64,000 bases of DNA from an uncultured Alphaproteobacteria bacterium (GTDB lineage: Bacteria > Pseudomonadota > Alphaproteobacteria > Rhodobacterales > Rhodobacteraceae). The position numbers were made by a program, and so were the translations under genes. Under the pieces are notes generated by a model. It saw nothing but the letters and a program-made list of their open reading frames with translations, had not been told where the DNA came from and made no database searches. Positions within the stretch are counted from its first letter, which is position 1, and each line of letters starts with the position of its first letter. The DNA lies in contig CACBBC010000003.1 of NCBI GenBank assembly GCA_902537415.1, positions 27,057-91,056 of the forward strand, read 5' to 3'. This document shows, piece by piece, positions 9,132 through 18,884 of this stretch.

Positions 9132-10057
9132 AAAATATCGATAATATATTATCGGACTTCCTACTAAGTCTGGTAACTGAAAAGAATATGAGCCTGAATA
9201 CGGCATCTTCATACAGAGCGGATCTAAAAGTTTTTTCTACTTTTATGAACGATCAAAACTTAAATATTGAAACACTTAGAAAAGACGATATTCACAAATT
9301 TTTCCAAAATCAAAGAGAAAAGCACTTCGCAGATAGCACTATTTCTAGGCGATTATCTACTATAAAACAATTTTTTAAATTTTTAATAAAGGAAGGATTG
9401 CTTGATCGGAACCCATGTGAGGATATAAAAAACTTTAAAAAAGCGAAAAAAATACCCGGTTTCTTATCTGAAGAAGAGGTGCTAAAAGTATTAAACTCTG
9501 CTAGTAAAGTTGGAAAGAATAAGCTTGAGAAAACAAGAAACAAAGCTTTAATTGAAATACTGTACGCAAGTGGAATTAGAGTTAGTGAACTCGTTTCACT
9601 ACGAAAGTCGCTTTTTATTGGTACGCCAGAAATAATATTAATTAAAGGTAAAGGAAATAAAGAACGTATGGTTCCTATTTCGAAATTAGCCATATCAGCA
9701 ATTAAAAAATATTTAGCGGAGTTAAAAAAAACAAACACAGCGTTTTATGAAAGTGATTTTTTATTTCCTTCAAGATCAAAAAATGGCTATTTAAACAGAG
9801 AGAGATTTTTCTTGATTATTAAAAAAATAGCTAAATTTGCTGGACTAAATTCGAGTGACGTTTCTCCCCACAAAATTCGACATGCATTCGCATCCCATTT
9901 ATTGTCAAATGGTGCCGATCTAAGGGTTATACAAACCATACTTGGTCACAAAAACCTTAGCACCACTGAGATTTATACCCATATTCTAGATGAAAAAATG
10001 ATAAAGAGTGTTCAAGAAAATCACCCTTTTGCTAAAAAAGATTTTAAAAACTTATAG
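9128..10057 (+). CDS. xerD: site-specific tyrosine recombinase XerD
   Basis: A 309-residue tyrosine recombinase of usual Xer length, with an N-terminal SAM-like core-binding domain (about 1-90) and a catalytic domain. All catalytic residues are visible: Arg151 (ASGIRVSEL), Lys175 (IKGKGNKER), His248 and Arg251 (HKIRHAFASHLL), His274 (LGHKNLSTT) and the nucleophile Tyr283 (EIYTHI). XerC and XerD resolve chromosome dimers at dif. I choose XerD over XerC from the neighbouring aroK-aroB genes, a common alphaproteobacterial arrangement. The start overlaps the upstream stop (ATGA). No dif-like site was identified in the window. Confidence 0.9.
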   Translation: MKNIDNILSDFLLSLVTEKNMSLNTASSYRADLKVFSTFMNDQNLNIETLRKDDIHKFFQNQREKHFADSTISRRLSTIKQFFKFLIKEGLLDRNPCEDIKNFKKAKKIPGFLSEEEVLKVLNSASKVGKNKLEKTRNKALIEILYASGIRVSELVSLRKSLFIGTPEIILIKGKGNKERMVPISKLAISAIKKYLAELKKTNTAFYESDFLFPSRSKNGYLNRERFFLIIKKIAKFAGLNSSDVSPHKIRHAFASHLLSNGADLRVIQTILGHKNLSTTEIYTHILDEKMIKSVQENHPFAKKDFKNL

Positions 10058-10091
10058 ACATATCCGTAGGTATGTATGAAAGGAATAAATT

Positions 10092-11381
10092 ATGATTATT
10101 GACACGAGTTTTTGGTTAGTATCAATCTCAATTGCCGGCCTGCTTATTATCTCGGCTTTTTTCTCCGGATCTGAAACAGCTCTCACAGGAGCAAGCAAAG
10201 CCAAACTAACTGCACTGAAAGCCAAGGGTTCAAAAATGGCAACAAGAGCATTAGCTTTGAAAGAAAATGGTGAGAGCTTGCTTGGAGCATTGTTATTAGG
10301 AAATAATTTAGTGAATATTCTTGCAACCTCTCTTGCAACTTCTCTCTTTACATCGTTATTTCAAGAGAATGGTGTCATTATAGCTACATTTACTATGACC
10401 TTTTTAATATTAGTCTTTGCTGAAATTATGCCCAAAACTTACGCGATTACCAACCCAGAAGGTGTTTCAATAAGGGTTGCAGGTTTAGTCAGGTTCTTTG
10501 TATTTGCCTTTACTCCATTTATTAAAGCAATTAGATTTTTTGTAAGAATTACCTTCAACGCTTTTGGAGTTAAGTCCGACGACAACATTGAAGAAATGGC
10601 AACCGAGGAAATAGCAGGCGCTATATCGCTTCATCACTCTGAAGGGGCAGTGCAGAAAGAAGCTAGAGATATTCTCCTTGGAGCTTTGGACCTTGGCAAT
10701 CGAGAAGTAGAAGAGATAATGTTACATCGCAGTCAAATCGAAATGATAAGCACTAATAGTTCACCTAATGAGATTTTTGAGAAGTGTCTAAATTCTCCAT
10801 ACACCAGACTTCCAATCTATGAAGACAACCCGGAAAATGTGATTGGGGTACTTCATGCAAAGGATGTCTTAAGATCATTCAAGGGATTTGGGCTTGGCCA
10901 GTCTACAAGAAGATTCAATGTAAATGATATGAATATACTTGAGGTTGCAATGAAGCCTTATTTTGTTCCAGAGACCACTACTCTTGATCAACAAATGAAA
11001 CAATTTTTAAAAAGAAAATCACACTTTGCTCTAGTAGTGGATGAGTATGGTGACCTTCGAGGGCTCATAACATTAGAGGACATTTTAGAAGAAATAGTAG
11101 GTCAAATTAGTGATGAGCACGATGTGATTGAACAACAGGTAAAGGAGCTTAATGACAACTCATTAATAGTTGAAGGGAATATGACTATTAGAGATCTTAA
11201 TAGACATAGAGACTGGAATATCCCTGATGAGGAAGCTAACACCGTTGCAGGTCTTGTAATACATGAAGCACAGTCAATACCCTCTGAAAAACAAATTTTT
11301 ATTTTTAATGGCTTTCGGTATGAAATATTAAAGAGAAAAGGAAATCGCATAACAAAAATAAAAATAAAAAAGCTAGCCTAG
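10092..11381 (+). CDS. CNNM/CorC-type membrane protein with CBS domains
   Basis: A 429-residue inner-membrane protein. A DUF21 membrane domain (about 1-180, helices starting at SFWLVSISIAGLLIISAFF) is followed by a pair of CBS domains (about 205-335, with VIGVLHAKDVL and LRGLITLEDILEEIVG) and a C-terminal CorC/HlyC domain (about 350-425). Homologues act in magnesium or cobalt export and are often annotated as hemolysin-related. The spacing after xerD is 34 bases with AAAGGAATAA as ribosome binding site, so the two are probably co-transcribed. The ion specificity cannot be read from sequence. Confidence 0.88.
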   Translation: MIIDTSFWLVSISIAGLLIISAFFSGSETALTGASKAKLTALKAKGSKMATRALALKENGESLLGALLLGNNLVNILATSLATSLFTSLFQENGVIIATFTMTFLILVFAEIMPKTYAITNPEGVSIRVAGLVRFFVFAFTPFIKAIRFFVRITFNAFGVKSDDNIEEMATEEIAGAISLHHSEGAVQKEARDILLGALDLGNREVEEIMLHRSQIEMISTNSSPNEIFEKCLNSPYTRLPIYEDNPENVIGVLHAKDVLRSFKGFGLGQSTRRFNVNDMNILEVAMKPYFVPETTTLDQQMKQFLKRKSHFALVVDEYGDLRGLITLEDILEEIVGQISDEHDVIEQQVKELNDNSLIVEGNMTIRDLNRHRDWNIPDEEANTVAGLVIHEAQSIPSEKQIFIFNGFRYEILKRKGNRITKIKIKKLA

Positions 11382-11384
11382 AGC

Positions 11385-12608
11385 CTAATTTAAATATTTT
11401 TTAAGCGCTAACACTGCGTTCATTCCACCGAATGCGAAAGAATTGTTAAGAACAACGTCTACACTCTTTAGCTCTTGAGAATAATTTGGAACTACATCAA
11501 GATCACAAGCAGGATCTAAACCTAAAAAATTAATAGTTGGAGGGATAACGTTTTCATTTATGGCAAGCGTGCAAGCCAAGAGTTCGATTGCTGCTGTTGC
11601 GCCTATTAAATGACCATGCATAGCTTTAGTAGAAGAGACTTTTACAGATTTAGAATGTCTTCCGAATACTTTGTTAATTGCTTCACTTTCCATTTTATCA
11701 TTTAACACAGTACCGGTCCCGTGTGCATTTATATAGGTGACATCTGTCTTATTTATCATTGCATCTTTCAATACGCCTTGAAGAGCTTTTTGGGGACCAA
11801 TATTATTTGGTTTTATAAGATCAGATGCGTCTGAAGACATTGAAAATCCCACTACTTCTGCAATGATGTCTGCTTTTCTTTTTTTTGCAGAGGCCAAGCT
11901 CTCAAATACAAAGATACCAGCACCCTCACCATGAACGAGACCATCTCTTCCTCTTGAAAAAGGACGACACTTGCTTTGTGATAAAACTCTTAAACTTTCC
12001 CAAGGTTTAATCCCTCCAAAACTTAAAAAACTCTCACTTCCACCCGTAATCAGAATTTTTGATTTCCCTGATTTAATGGTTTCGTAGGCAATTCCCATAG
12101 CATGATTTGCAGAAGAACAAGCAGAAGACACAGTAAAACTTGGTCCTTGTATATTATATTCAATCGAGATCAAGCTAGTTGCCGAGTTATTCATAATCTT
12201 TGGTATAGTAAGTGGGTGCAGCCTATTGTGCCCTTTCTCGAAAACCTGTTTATAGCTATAGTTTATAGTTTCGATACCACCAATAGAAGAACCCAAAATT
12301 ACACCGGCATTTTCTGGCCACTCTTCTTTACAAATTTCGAGCCCCGAGTTCGTTATTGCTTCCTTAGCAGCCAGCAAAGCAAATTGGGAAAATCGATCCG
12401 TCCTGCCAACTTGCTTCAATTCAAAATGCTCACTTGGATCAAAGTCTTTTATTTGTCCGCCAGTTTTTACTTTTAGCCTGGTTACATCTGGAAACTCAAG
12501 TTGGGCAATTCCAGGCCTCCCTTCTCTCAAGCTATTATATATTTCGGGCACTGACATTCCAATAGATGAAACACCCCCCATTCCTGTTATTACCACTCTG
12601 TTAGTCAT
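11385..12608 (-). CDS. 3-oxoacyl-ACP synthase, KAS II (FabF-like)
   Basis: A 407-residue condensing enzyme that elongates acyl-ACP with malonyl-ACP. The Cys-His-His triad is present: Cys164 in SSACSSANHA, His296 in NAHGTGTVLND and His331 in MHGHLIGATAA, plus the NNSFAFGGMN loop at 388-397. It follows an acyl carrier protein gene by 23 bases and lpxD beyond that. This suggests a dedicated chain-making set feeding lipid A rather than the housekeeping fabF, which usually sits with fabG and acpP. The gene is convergent with the CNNM gene, 3 bases apart. Confidence 0.88.
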   Translation of the reverse strand: MTNRVVITGMGGVSSIGMSVPEIYNSLREGRPGIAQLEFPDVTRLKVKTGGQIKDFDPSEHFELKQVGRTDRFSQFALLAAKEAITNSGLEICKEEWPENAGVILGSSIGGIETINYSYKQVFEKGHNRLHPLTIPKIMNNSATSLISIEYNIQGPSFTVSSACSSANHAMGIAYETIKSGKSKILITGGSESFLSFGGIKPWESLRVLSQSKCRPFSRGRDGLVHGEGAGIFVFESLASAKKRKADIIAEVVGFSMSSDASDLIKPNNIGPQKALQGVLKDAMINKTDVTYINAHGTGTVLNDKMESEAINKVFGRHSKSVKVSSTKAMHGHLIGATAAIELLACTLAINENVIPPTINFLGLDPACDLDVVPNYSQELKSVDVVLNNSFAFGGMNAVLALKKYLN

Positions 12609-12631
12609 AAAAATTAATTAAAAAGGAGGAC

Positions 12632-12892
12632 CTAAGCATTTTTTTGCAAAAGATCTTTTAGGTGAACCGTAAGGGTTGAAACTGTGTAAAAACGCTTTTT
12701 TATCTCACTTTCGTCTAACCCCTCAAATGGAATTGATATATCAAATGTTTCTTCCAATGAAAAAACTAATTCAACAATGGCGACAGAGTCTAAATTCAGG
12801 TCTTCAAACTTTCTATCAAGAGGAATTTGCTTTGGATCGATACCCGTTTGTTTTCCTACCAACTCTAAAACTTTTTCTTCTATATTTTCCAT
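12632..12892 (-). CDS. acyl carrier protein, specialised
   Basis: An 86-residue acyl carrier protein. Ser36 in DLNLDSVAIVEL is the phosphopantetheine attachment site, and the acidic helix II region after it is typical. The segment VFSLEETFDISIPF recalls the specialised ACPs used for lipid A long chains more than the housekeeping AcpP. It lies between lpxD and the FabF-like ketosynthase on the same strand and probably hands 3-hydroxyacyl chains to LpxD. Assignment as an ACP is firm; the lipid A role is inferred from position. Confidence 0.88.
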   Translation of the reverse strand: MENIEEKVLELVGKQTGIDPKQIPLDRKFEDLNLDSVAIVELVFSLEETFDISIPFEGLDESEIKKRFYTVSTLTVHLKDLLQKNA

Positions 12893-12949
12893 TATAGAGG
12901 TCCCATAACACAGGAATGTGAAAGATATATGTCACGCTATATTACTGAA

Positions 12950-14002
12950 TTATTTTTTCAACAATTTTATTATTTTTGGCAACCTTCTAAATGCCAAATA
13001 GGATGCTATGTTTTTACTTTTCAACATAGCGGGATTACCCATCAGAAACTGGTTCGGCTTTGCATTTACTGATAAACCAGTTTTGCCAGCCAAAATTACA
13101 TCCGATCCAACCTCTATGTTATCACCAACTCCTGACTGTCCACCCATAACCACCCTATCACCTACTTTTGCAGATCCAGCTATTCCTACTTGACCACAAA
13201 TTAAGCAATTCCTACCTAGCTGAACATTGTGCGCTATATGAACTAGGTTATCTAATTTAGTGCCCTCTCCAATGATCGTGTTGGCTATTGTACCTCTATC
13301 TATACAGCAATTGGCACCTATCTCCACATTATCGTGAATCTCTACGGAACCTAAACTTTCGACTTTGAGGTAATTTTTCAGGCTCATTTTTACTTCGTCC
13401 GACCTAGATAACATCACTTTTTCGACACCTTCACCTGTGTCTGATACAAAAGAGAAGCCATCACTTCCAATAACGACATTTGAATTGCATATGACATTCT
13501 TACCTATTATGACATTTTCTAAAACCCTAACTCCGGAATAGAGAATTGTTCCATCATCGATAGTTACATTATTCATTATTGTAACATTAGAGAAAATAGT
13601 CACATTATCTCCAATTACACAATTAGGTCCTACATAAGTAAATGGACCAATATTTACACTTTTCCCTATTCTTGCCGAGCTATCTAAAACCGCACTTTGG
13701 CTTATACCTTCTACACATTTTGGGGAACTATGAAATACTTTATTTACCTCGTACAAAGCTGTCTTGCCCTTATTAAGGAAAATTGCTCCCTCCAGCTTCA
13801 AGGCTCTCCAGTCAACCTTTTTTGTAAACAAAGCTGCTTTTGCTCTGCCCAGCCCAATTTCGTTAATGTATTTGTTACTGAGTGCCATTGCTAGTTGCTG
13901 CTCACTCGCCAACTTTGGTTCGCTCGGTCCAACGACTAATAATTCAGGATTGCCCACTAAGGTTCCACCAATTTGGCTAGAAATATCTCGTAGGGTAAGC
14001 AT
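12950..14002 (-). CDS. lpxD: UDP-3-O-acylglucosamine N-acyltransferase
   Basis: A 350-residue enzyme that adds the amide-linked 3-hydroxyacyl chain to UDP-3-O-acylglucosamine in lipid A synthesis. It has an N-terminal uridine-binding domain (about 1-100), then a long left-handed beta-helix of hexapeptide repeats (about 105-320, for example [16 protein letters not shown]) and a helical C-terminus. The catalytic His is His258 in HIAHNVQLG. Usually lpxD sits with bamA, fabZ and lpxA; here it is with an ACP and a ketosynthase. The length is slightly above typical. Confidence 0.93.
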   Translation of the reverse strand: MLTLRDISSQIGGTLVGNPELLVVGPSEPKLASEQQLAMALSNKYINEIGLGRAKAALFTKKVDWRALKLEGAIFLNKGKTALYEVNKVFHSSPKCVEGISQSAVLDSSARIGKSVNIGPFTYVGPNCVIGDNVTIFSNVTIMNNVTIDDGTILYSGVRVLENVIIGKNVICNSNVVIGSDGFSFVSDTGEGVEKVMLSRSDEVKMSLKNYLKVESLGSVEIHDNVEIGANCCIDRGTIANTIIGEGTKLDNLVHIAHNVQLGRNCLICGQVGIAGSAKVGDRVVMGGQSGVGDNIEVGSDVILAGKTGLSVNAKPNQFLMGNPAMLKSKNIASYLAFRRLPKIIKLLKK

Positions 14003-14038
14003 TTTATAATATTCTAATCCAAAATTTTCGAAAGGCGG

Positions 14039-15694
14039 TCAATAAATCGATACTCCTGCGTCAACCAAAGCCATATATACAAGAGCATCTCTTCCATAAA
14101 TATCTGCCCTGTACTGTATTTGGCCAAACTCATCAAAGAACGCAGTGCGATAAGTAATGTAAACTGGAATCTTTCTTGATAAATTAATGTAAGTTTCTTC
14201 AGCTTTTTCAAGAACTTCTTGAAATTTGCTTTCTGGATTAACCTCTTGGTCTCGCAGTAAAGAATATGCGAATTGAAAGGGTTCTTGTAACCTTATACAA
14301 CCATGACTGAATGTCCTCTCATCTTTGAAAAACAAATCTTTCATTGGAGTATCATGCATGTAGATACTAAACTTATTTGGAAACATAAATTTAACGAGTC
14401 CCAAAGCATTAATATTGCTAGGTATTTGTTTTATAAGGAATGGAAAGTTATCGGGAGTAAACGCCTGCATATCAATTAAATTTGAATCAATTATGGTATC
14501 CGTGCCCCTAACCATTAAAACCATCTCATTATCGGTCAAAAAATTGGGGTCACTTTGAATCAACGGAAGGTACTCTTCAACCGCTATACTCTTTGGAACG
14601 TGCCATGTAGGATTTACCACCATATGGGTCATAATGTCGTTAAATTCTGCTGTTTGATTACTAGGCAGGCCAATGACTACTCGTGATTGCCAAACTTTTT
14701 CGTTTCCCGATTTAAAATACGCGTGAAAGTTTGGCTGGTTAACCAAAACATATTCAGCTCCTCGATCTTCATTATTCCATCTCATTCTTTCCAAATTAAC
14801 GAGTACCTGCATTAATCTGGTTTTAGCGGGAACATTGATAGCTTCAATACTCCTTTTTCCAAATACGCCATCGGGGTTTAAACCGTGATACTCTTGAAAT
14901 CGTTTCACCGAGTCATTCAATTGCTCATCGAATAGCCTTGAATTAACTTCATACACCGGATAGCCCATTTTACTTAATCGTTTTCGTAGAAAAGGCACAT
15001 TATCATGCGTCATTCCTACCGCTAACACAGCGTCTGTCGGCACAAAGTCTCCCCAAGACCCGTTGAGTGAGGCCTCTTTCAGGTTTTTCAACTCATCTCG
15101 CAAACTCGTATATTCATTTGATTTAGGAAAAAGGTTCCGGAAAAATAAATTTATGTTTAAGCTCTCAGTTAGAGCCGCTAAGAGCTTATCAGGTTCTTTT
15201 CTCCTTGGCAGTACGTTGATGTTAGCATCTATGATGCTGGGGTTCAGAACACCCCCCGAAACGTCTTGCGCAAACAGCAAAAAGGCCTCCGTTGCCATAA
15301 GCTCAAGTTTTGCCTGTTGAGATGGATCACTTTCAAATATTGCTTGACTAAGCTCGTCAATGGGGTATCGCGAGGAAGGTAAGCCGTGAAGTTCTGCCTC
15401 TCCAATAATAGTTGTAAGGCTTTGCAGTTTCTTCTGATTTCCGATCCAAAATGGCTCAAACTCTCTTTGAGTGTAAAATACTGATATTGGATTTTCTGCT
15501 AAATAAAATTCAGAAAGTGCTGACTTTAATGAAGCTCTCTGTAAATCGTTTTTCCATTCATTTTCTTGCGAAAGCGCTCCGAAAGCAAATATATTAAAGA
15601 TAAGTAAAACACATATGATCTTTGATAAAAAGCGTTCGCTAAAAAATAAAAGTCTCTTTTTATAATTAGATGATCTTATTTTAATGTAACCCAT
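14039..15694 (-). CDS. L,D-transpeptidase, YcbB/LdtD family
   Basis: A 551-residue periplasmic peptidoglycan cross-linking enzyme. A hydrophobic N-terminal signal or anchor lies at about 23-40. A scaffold domain follows, then a peptidoglycan-binding helix bundle (about 230-290, with LNPDGVFGKRSIEAI) and the YkuD catalytic domain. The active site is SHGCIRL with His464 and Cys466, and His447 in YMHDTP is also conserved. These enzymes form 3-3 cross-links and resist most beta-lactams. It is divergent from the YcbK-like gene, an arrangement common in Proteobacteria and in line with a joint role in wall maturation. Confidence 0.92.
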   Translation of the reverse strand: MGYIKIRSSNYKKRLLFFSERFLSKIICVLLIFNIFAFGALSQENEWKNDLQRASLKSALSEFYLAENPISVFYTQREFEPFWIGNQKKLQSLTTIIGEAELHGLPSSRYPIDELSQAIFESDPSQQAKLELMATEAFLLFAQDVSGGVLNPSIIDANINVLPRRKEPDKLLAALTESLNINLFFRNLFPKSNEYTSLRDELKNLKEASLNGSWGDFVPTDAVLAVGMTHDNVPFLRKRLSKMGYPVYEVNSRLFDEQLNDSVKRFQEYHGLNPDGVFGKRSIEAINVPAKTRLMQVLVNLERMRWNNEDRGAEYVLVNQPNFHAYFKSGNEKVWQSRVVIGLPSNQTAEFNDIMTHMVVNPTWHVPKSIAVEEYLPLIQSDPNFLTDNEMVLMVRGTDTIIDSNLIDMQAFTPDNFPFLIKQIPSNINALGLVKFMFPNKFSIYMHDTPMKDLFFKDERTFSHGCIRLQEPFQFAYSLLRDQEVNPESKFQEVLEKAEETYINLSRKIPVYITYRTAFFDEFGQIQYRADIYGRDALVYMALVDAGVSIY

Positions 15695-15908
15695 TTTTCG
15701 CCCTCAGTGATTTTGATCCTTGTGTTAAAAATTTGACATGATAAAATATTAACGTCAATTTATTAACACTGGTGAGCTATACTTATGATTAAGATAAGCG
15801 TTTTTAAAAATTATGCCACTGATTCGAAAGTTTATCTTTTATTTTTTCCTATACCGTGTAATAAATATGTCGTATAAAGAAAAAGATATAATTCGAGGCG
15901 AAACAGGT

Positions 15909-16463
15909 ATGATAACAAGAAGATCCTTGCTTACTTCTTTTGTGTCTACGGCATCTATTGTGGTAGCAGCACCTGTTTTAGCCAAAGCTCCTGGTTTTCT
16001 AAGGGGCGCGGGTGATATACGTAAGATAAGATTCCGGAATTTTAACACAGGTGAATTCATAAATTCTGTCTACTGGATAGAAGGCTCGTATGTTAGTGAC
16101 GCTTTGAAAGAAATAGACTATTTCATGAGAGATTGGAGACAAAATAAGGTTCGGTCGTATGATCCTGCCAACATAGATATTTTATCGGCAACACAGGGGC
16201 TTCTTGATAGCTCCGAGCCGTTCTATCTTTTATCCGGGTATAGAACTAGTAAAACCAACAAAATGCTTTCAAGAATGACAGACGGCGTTGCGCAAAATTC
16301 ATACCATGTTAAAGCAATGGCAGCCGATATAAGAATGAGAACAAGATCTACCGATAAAATTAGTAGGGCAGCGAAAAGTTTTAAGACCGGTGGTGTTGGT
16401 AGATATGCACGATCCGGATTTGTTCACATTGACTCGGGACCATTCAGAACCTGGACTTCATAA
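15909..16463 (+). CDS. Tat-exported YcbK-like (DUF882, peptidase M15 fold) protein
   Basis: A 184-residue protein if translation starts at the ATG at 15909, which has GAGGCG about 10 bases upstream and places a twin-arginine signal at the very N-terminus (MITRRSLLTSF, then a hydrophobic stretch ending at VLAKA). The longer reading from 15813 would bury that signal. The mature part has the DUF882 pattern: LLSGYRT, then SYHVKAMAAD and FVHIDSG, which supply the His/Asp zinc ligands of the M15 fold. It is probably a periplasmic peptidoglycan-active protein working with the divergent L,D-transpeptidase. Confidence 0.87.
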   Translation: MITRRSLLTSFVSTASIVVAAPVLAKAPGFLRGAGDIRKIRFRNFNTGEFINSVYWIEGSYVSDALKEIDYFMRDWRQNKVRSYDPANIDILSATQGLLDSSEPFYLLSGYRTSKTNKMLSRMTDGVAQNSYHVKAMAADIRMRTRSTDKISRAAKSFKTGGVGRYARSGFVHIDSGPFRTWTS

Positions 16464-16471
16464 CTGCTAAT

Positions 16472-17725
16472 TCAAGGTCTTAACGTCCCATTTCCATTTA
16501 CATGGTATTGAAATGAAACTAAATGTTGTGCACCTATAGGACCTCTGGCGTGCAGTTTATTTGTGGAAATACCAATTTCTGCCCCAAAACCAAATTCTCC
16601 TCCATCAGCAAATTGAGTAGATGCATTACATAAAAGAATTGAGCTATCTAACTTTTTAAAAAATAACTCACTGGCAGATTTATCTTCGGTCAGTATGCAG
16701 TCCGTATGATTTGATCCAAAATTTCTAATATGTGAAATAGCAGCATCAATGTCTTCTACTACCTTAACAGCTAAAATATTTTCTAGAAATTCATATCCGT
16801 AGTCGCTATCAGAGACACTTACGATGGATTTATTTTTAAATAGTGCCTTATCTGCACGTATTTCTATTCCATTAGCAATTAGGAAATTTATGAGCTCGTT
16901 GCCTTGGTTGTTGTAGAATTCTTTATCAATCAAGAGCGTCTCCACAGCTCCACAGATACCTGGTCTCCTTGACTTAGAGTTTTGTACTACTTTTTTTGCT
17001 ATCTCAATATCTGCTTTTTTATGAACATAAACATGAACTATACCTTCTAAATGAGCAAACACAGGAACTTTTGCCTCCCTTTTTATAAATTCAACCAAGC
17101 TTCGCCCTCCCCTCGGTATAACTACATCAACATAATCTGCCATATTAACTAATAACCTTACTTCCTCTCTACTGCCAGACCTCAGTATTTGAACACAATT
17201 TTCTGGCATTTCCATCTCTGACAAAGCCATGGCGAGAATATCATATAATGCTTGTACAGTTTTTAACGCATCAGAGCCTGGTTTTAAAATAGATGCGTTT
17301 TTTGACTTGAGACAAAGGGCTGCGGCATCACAAAAAACATTTGGTCTACTCTCAAAAATTACGCCAACCACACCAATTGGAGTGGTGACCTTACTAATCT
17401 CCAAGCCATTTGGACGTATATTTGTCTCTAGAATTTGATCCACCGGGGATTTTTGTTTAGCTACGTCCAACATCACAGTTTGCAATGAATTAATTCTATC
17501 ATCATCGAGCCTCAATCGATCTACAAATGCTTTGCTTGAATTATTGACAATAGCTAGCTGAACATCTTCGTCATTTGCTCTCAATATCTGATCTTTATGT
17601 TTTTGAATAAAGCTTGAAAACAAAACCAAAGTTTCACTGATAACTGTGTCTGAAATTTCAGAAAGGGCCAAAGCAGCGCTATGCGCCTTTTTTCCAACCT
17701 CTAATATTTTAAAATTGTTACTCAT
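16472..17725 (-). CDS. proA: glutamate-5-semialdehyde dehydrogenase (gamma-glutamyl phosphate reductase)
   Basis: A 417-residue NADPH-dependent enzyme that reduces gamma-glutamyl phosphate to glutamate semialdehyde in proline synthesis. The aldehyde dehydrogenase fold is clear (FESRPNVFCDAAALCLKS, PRGGRSLVEFIKREAKVP). The catalytic Cys is in SRRPGICGAVETLL, and GFGAEIGISTNKLHARGP is the C-terminal signature. It lies 13 bases after proB, and both probably belong to the rplU-to-proA run. Confidence 0.97.
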   Translation of the reverse strand: MSNNFKILEVGKKAHSAALALSEISDTVISETLVLFSSFIQKHKDQILRANDEDVQLAIVNNSSKAFVDRLRLDDDRINSLQTVMLDVAKQKSPVDQILETNIRPNGLEISKVTTPIGVVGVIFESRPNVFCDAAALCLKSKNASILKPGSDALKTVQALYDILAMALSEMEMPENCVQILRSGSREEVRLLVNMADYVDVVIPRGGRSLVEFIKREAKVPVFAHLEGIVHVYVHKKADIEIAKKVVQNSKSRRPGICGAVETLLIDKEFYNNQGNELINFLIANGIEIRADKALFKNKSIVSVSDSDYGYEFLENILAVKVVEDIDAAISHIRNFGSNHTDCILTEDKSASELFFKKLDSSILLCNASTQFADGGEFGFGAEIGISTNKLHARGPIGAQHLVSFQYHVNGNGTLRP

Positions 17726-17738
17726 TATTAAATTTTCC

Positions 17739-18884
17739 CTAACTAAAGAATGCCATGTTATCTCTGTGGATAAGCTCTGGTTTTCGATTATAACCTAACG
17801 CGCTGGATATCTCCTCAGACTTAAGACCAAGTATTTTTTCTGTTTCAATCTGATCAAATGAGACCAACCCTTTAGCTATTATCTGACCGTCTTCTCCTTT
17901 AACAGTAACTACATCTCCTCTTATAAAAGAGCCAATGCAATTCTTTGCGCCCACTGGCAACAAAGAGTTTCCCGATTTTAATGCTTTTTCTGCCTTAAAA
18001 TCTATTACAATTTCACCTTGCGATTTCATGTTTAGGATCCATTTTTTTCTTGCTGCTTTGACACTTTGAGAAGCTAGAAACCATGTTGCTTTCCTTTTAG
18101 AAATATTATTTATTGGATTAGGATTTTGGCCATCAGCAATAATTAAATTACATCCTACCGAAGTAGTGACTTTAGCTGCTTCAATTTTCGTCTTCATACC
18201 TCCATGTGAAAAATCGTTTTCTGGTCCCCCTGCCATTAATTCAATTTCTTCTGTGATCTCATTGATAAAGGGAATATGCACTGCATTCTTACTTTTTTTT
18301 GGTGACTCCGTATACAGACCGTCAATATCGGAAAGCAATATTAACAGGTCTGACTCACATATAGACGCAACCTGTGCAGCCAATCTATCGTTATCTCCGT
18401 ATCGTATTTCATCAGTTGCGACAGTGTCATTTTCATTAACAATGGGTATTACACCAAATGTCAGCAACGTTTTTAAAGTTGATTTACAATTTAAATATCT
18501 TCTACGATTTGTGAAATCATCTAAAGTAATAAGTACTTGTGAACATATAAGGCCCTTTAATTTAAAATGCTCTTGATATTCCTTTGAGAGTTCAATCTGT
18601 CCAACGGATGCGGCTGCTTGTTCCTGTTCCAAAGTTAATTCGTTTGCTCTAAGATTAAGAATTTTTCTTCCCAAATTTATTGCACCCGAAGAAACGATAA
18701 TTACGGTTTTTCCTTTTTTTCGTAAATCGATAACATCCTCAATGAAAGACGCGAACCATTCTTTTTTGATTGCACCAAGTTTATCTTCAACAAGCAAAGA
18801 TGAGCCAACTTTGATGACAATCGACTTTGATTGCTGATATATTTTTTCTATGTCAGGACTAATATTATTTAAATCGGGCTCCAT
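17739..18884 (-). CDS. proB: glutamate 5-kinase with PUA domain
   Basis: A 381-residue kinase that phosphorylates glutamate, the first and feedback-inhibited step of proline synthesis. The amino acid kinase domain (about 15-265) shows IVIKVGSSLLV, IIVSSGAINLGR and NENDTVATDEIRYGDNDRLAAQVA. A C-terminal PUA domain (about 285-370, with SLLPVGAKNCIGSFIRGDVV) completes the long form. The start overlaps the end of obgE by 16 bases, so the two are coupled. Confidence 0.97.
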   Translation of the reverse strand: MEPDLNNISPDIEKIYQQSKSIVIKVGSSLLVEDKLGAIKKEWFASFIEDVIDLRKKGKTVIIVSSGAINLGRKILNLRANELTLEQEQAAASVGQIELSKEYQEHFKLKGLICSQVLITLDDFTNRRRYLNCKSTLKTLLTFGVIPIVNENDTVATDEIRYGDNDRLAAQVASICESDLLILLSDIDGLYTESPKKSKNAVHIPFINEITEEIELMAGGPENDFSHGGMKTKIEAAKVTTSVGCNLIIADGQNPNPINNISKRKATWFLASQSVKAARKKWILNMKSQGEIVIDFKAEKALKSGNSLLPVGAKNCIGSFIRGDVVTVKGEDGQIIAKGLVSFDQIETEKILGLKSEEISSALGYNRKPELIHRDNMAFFS

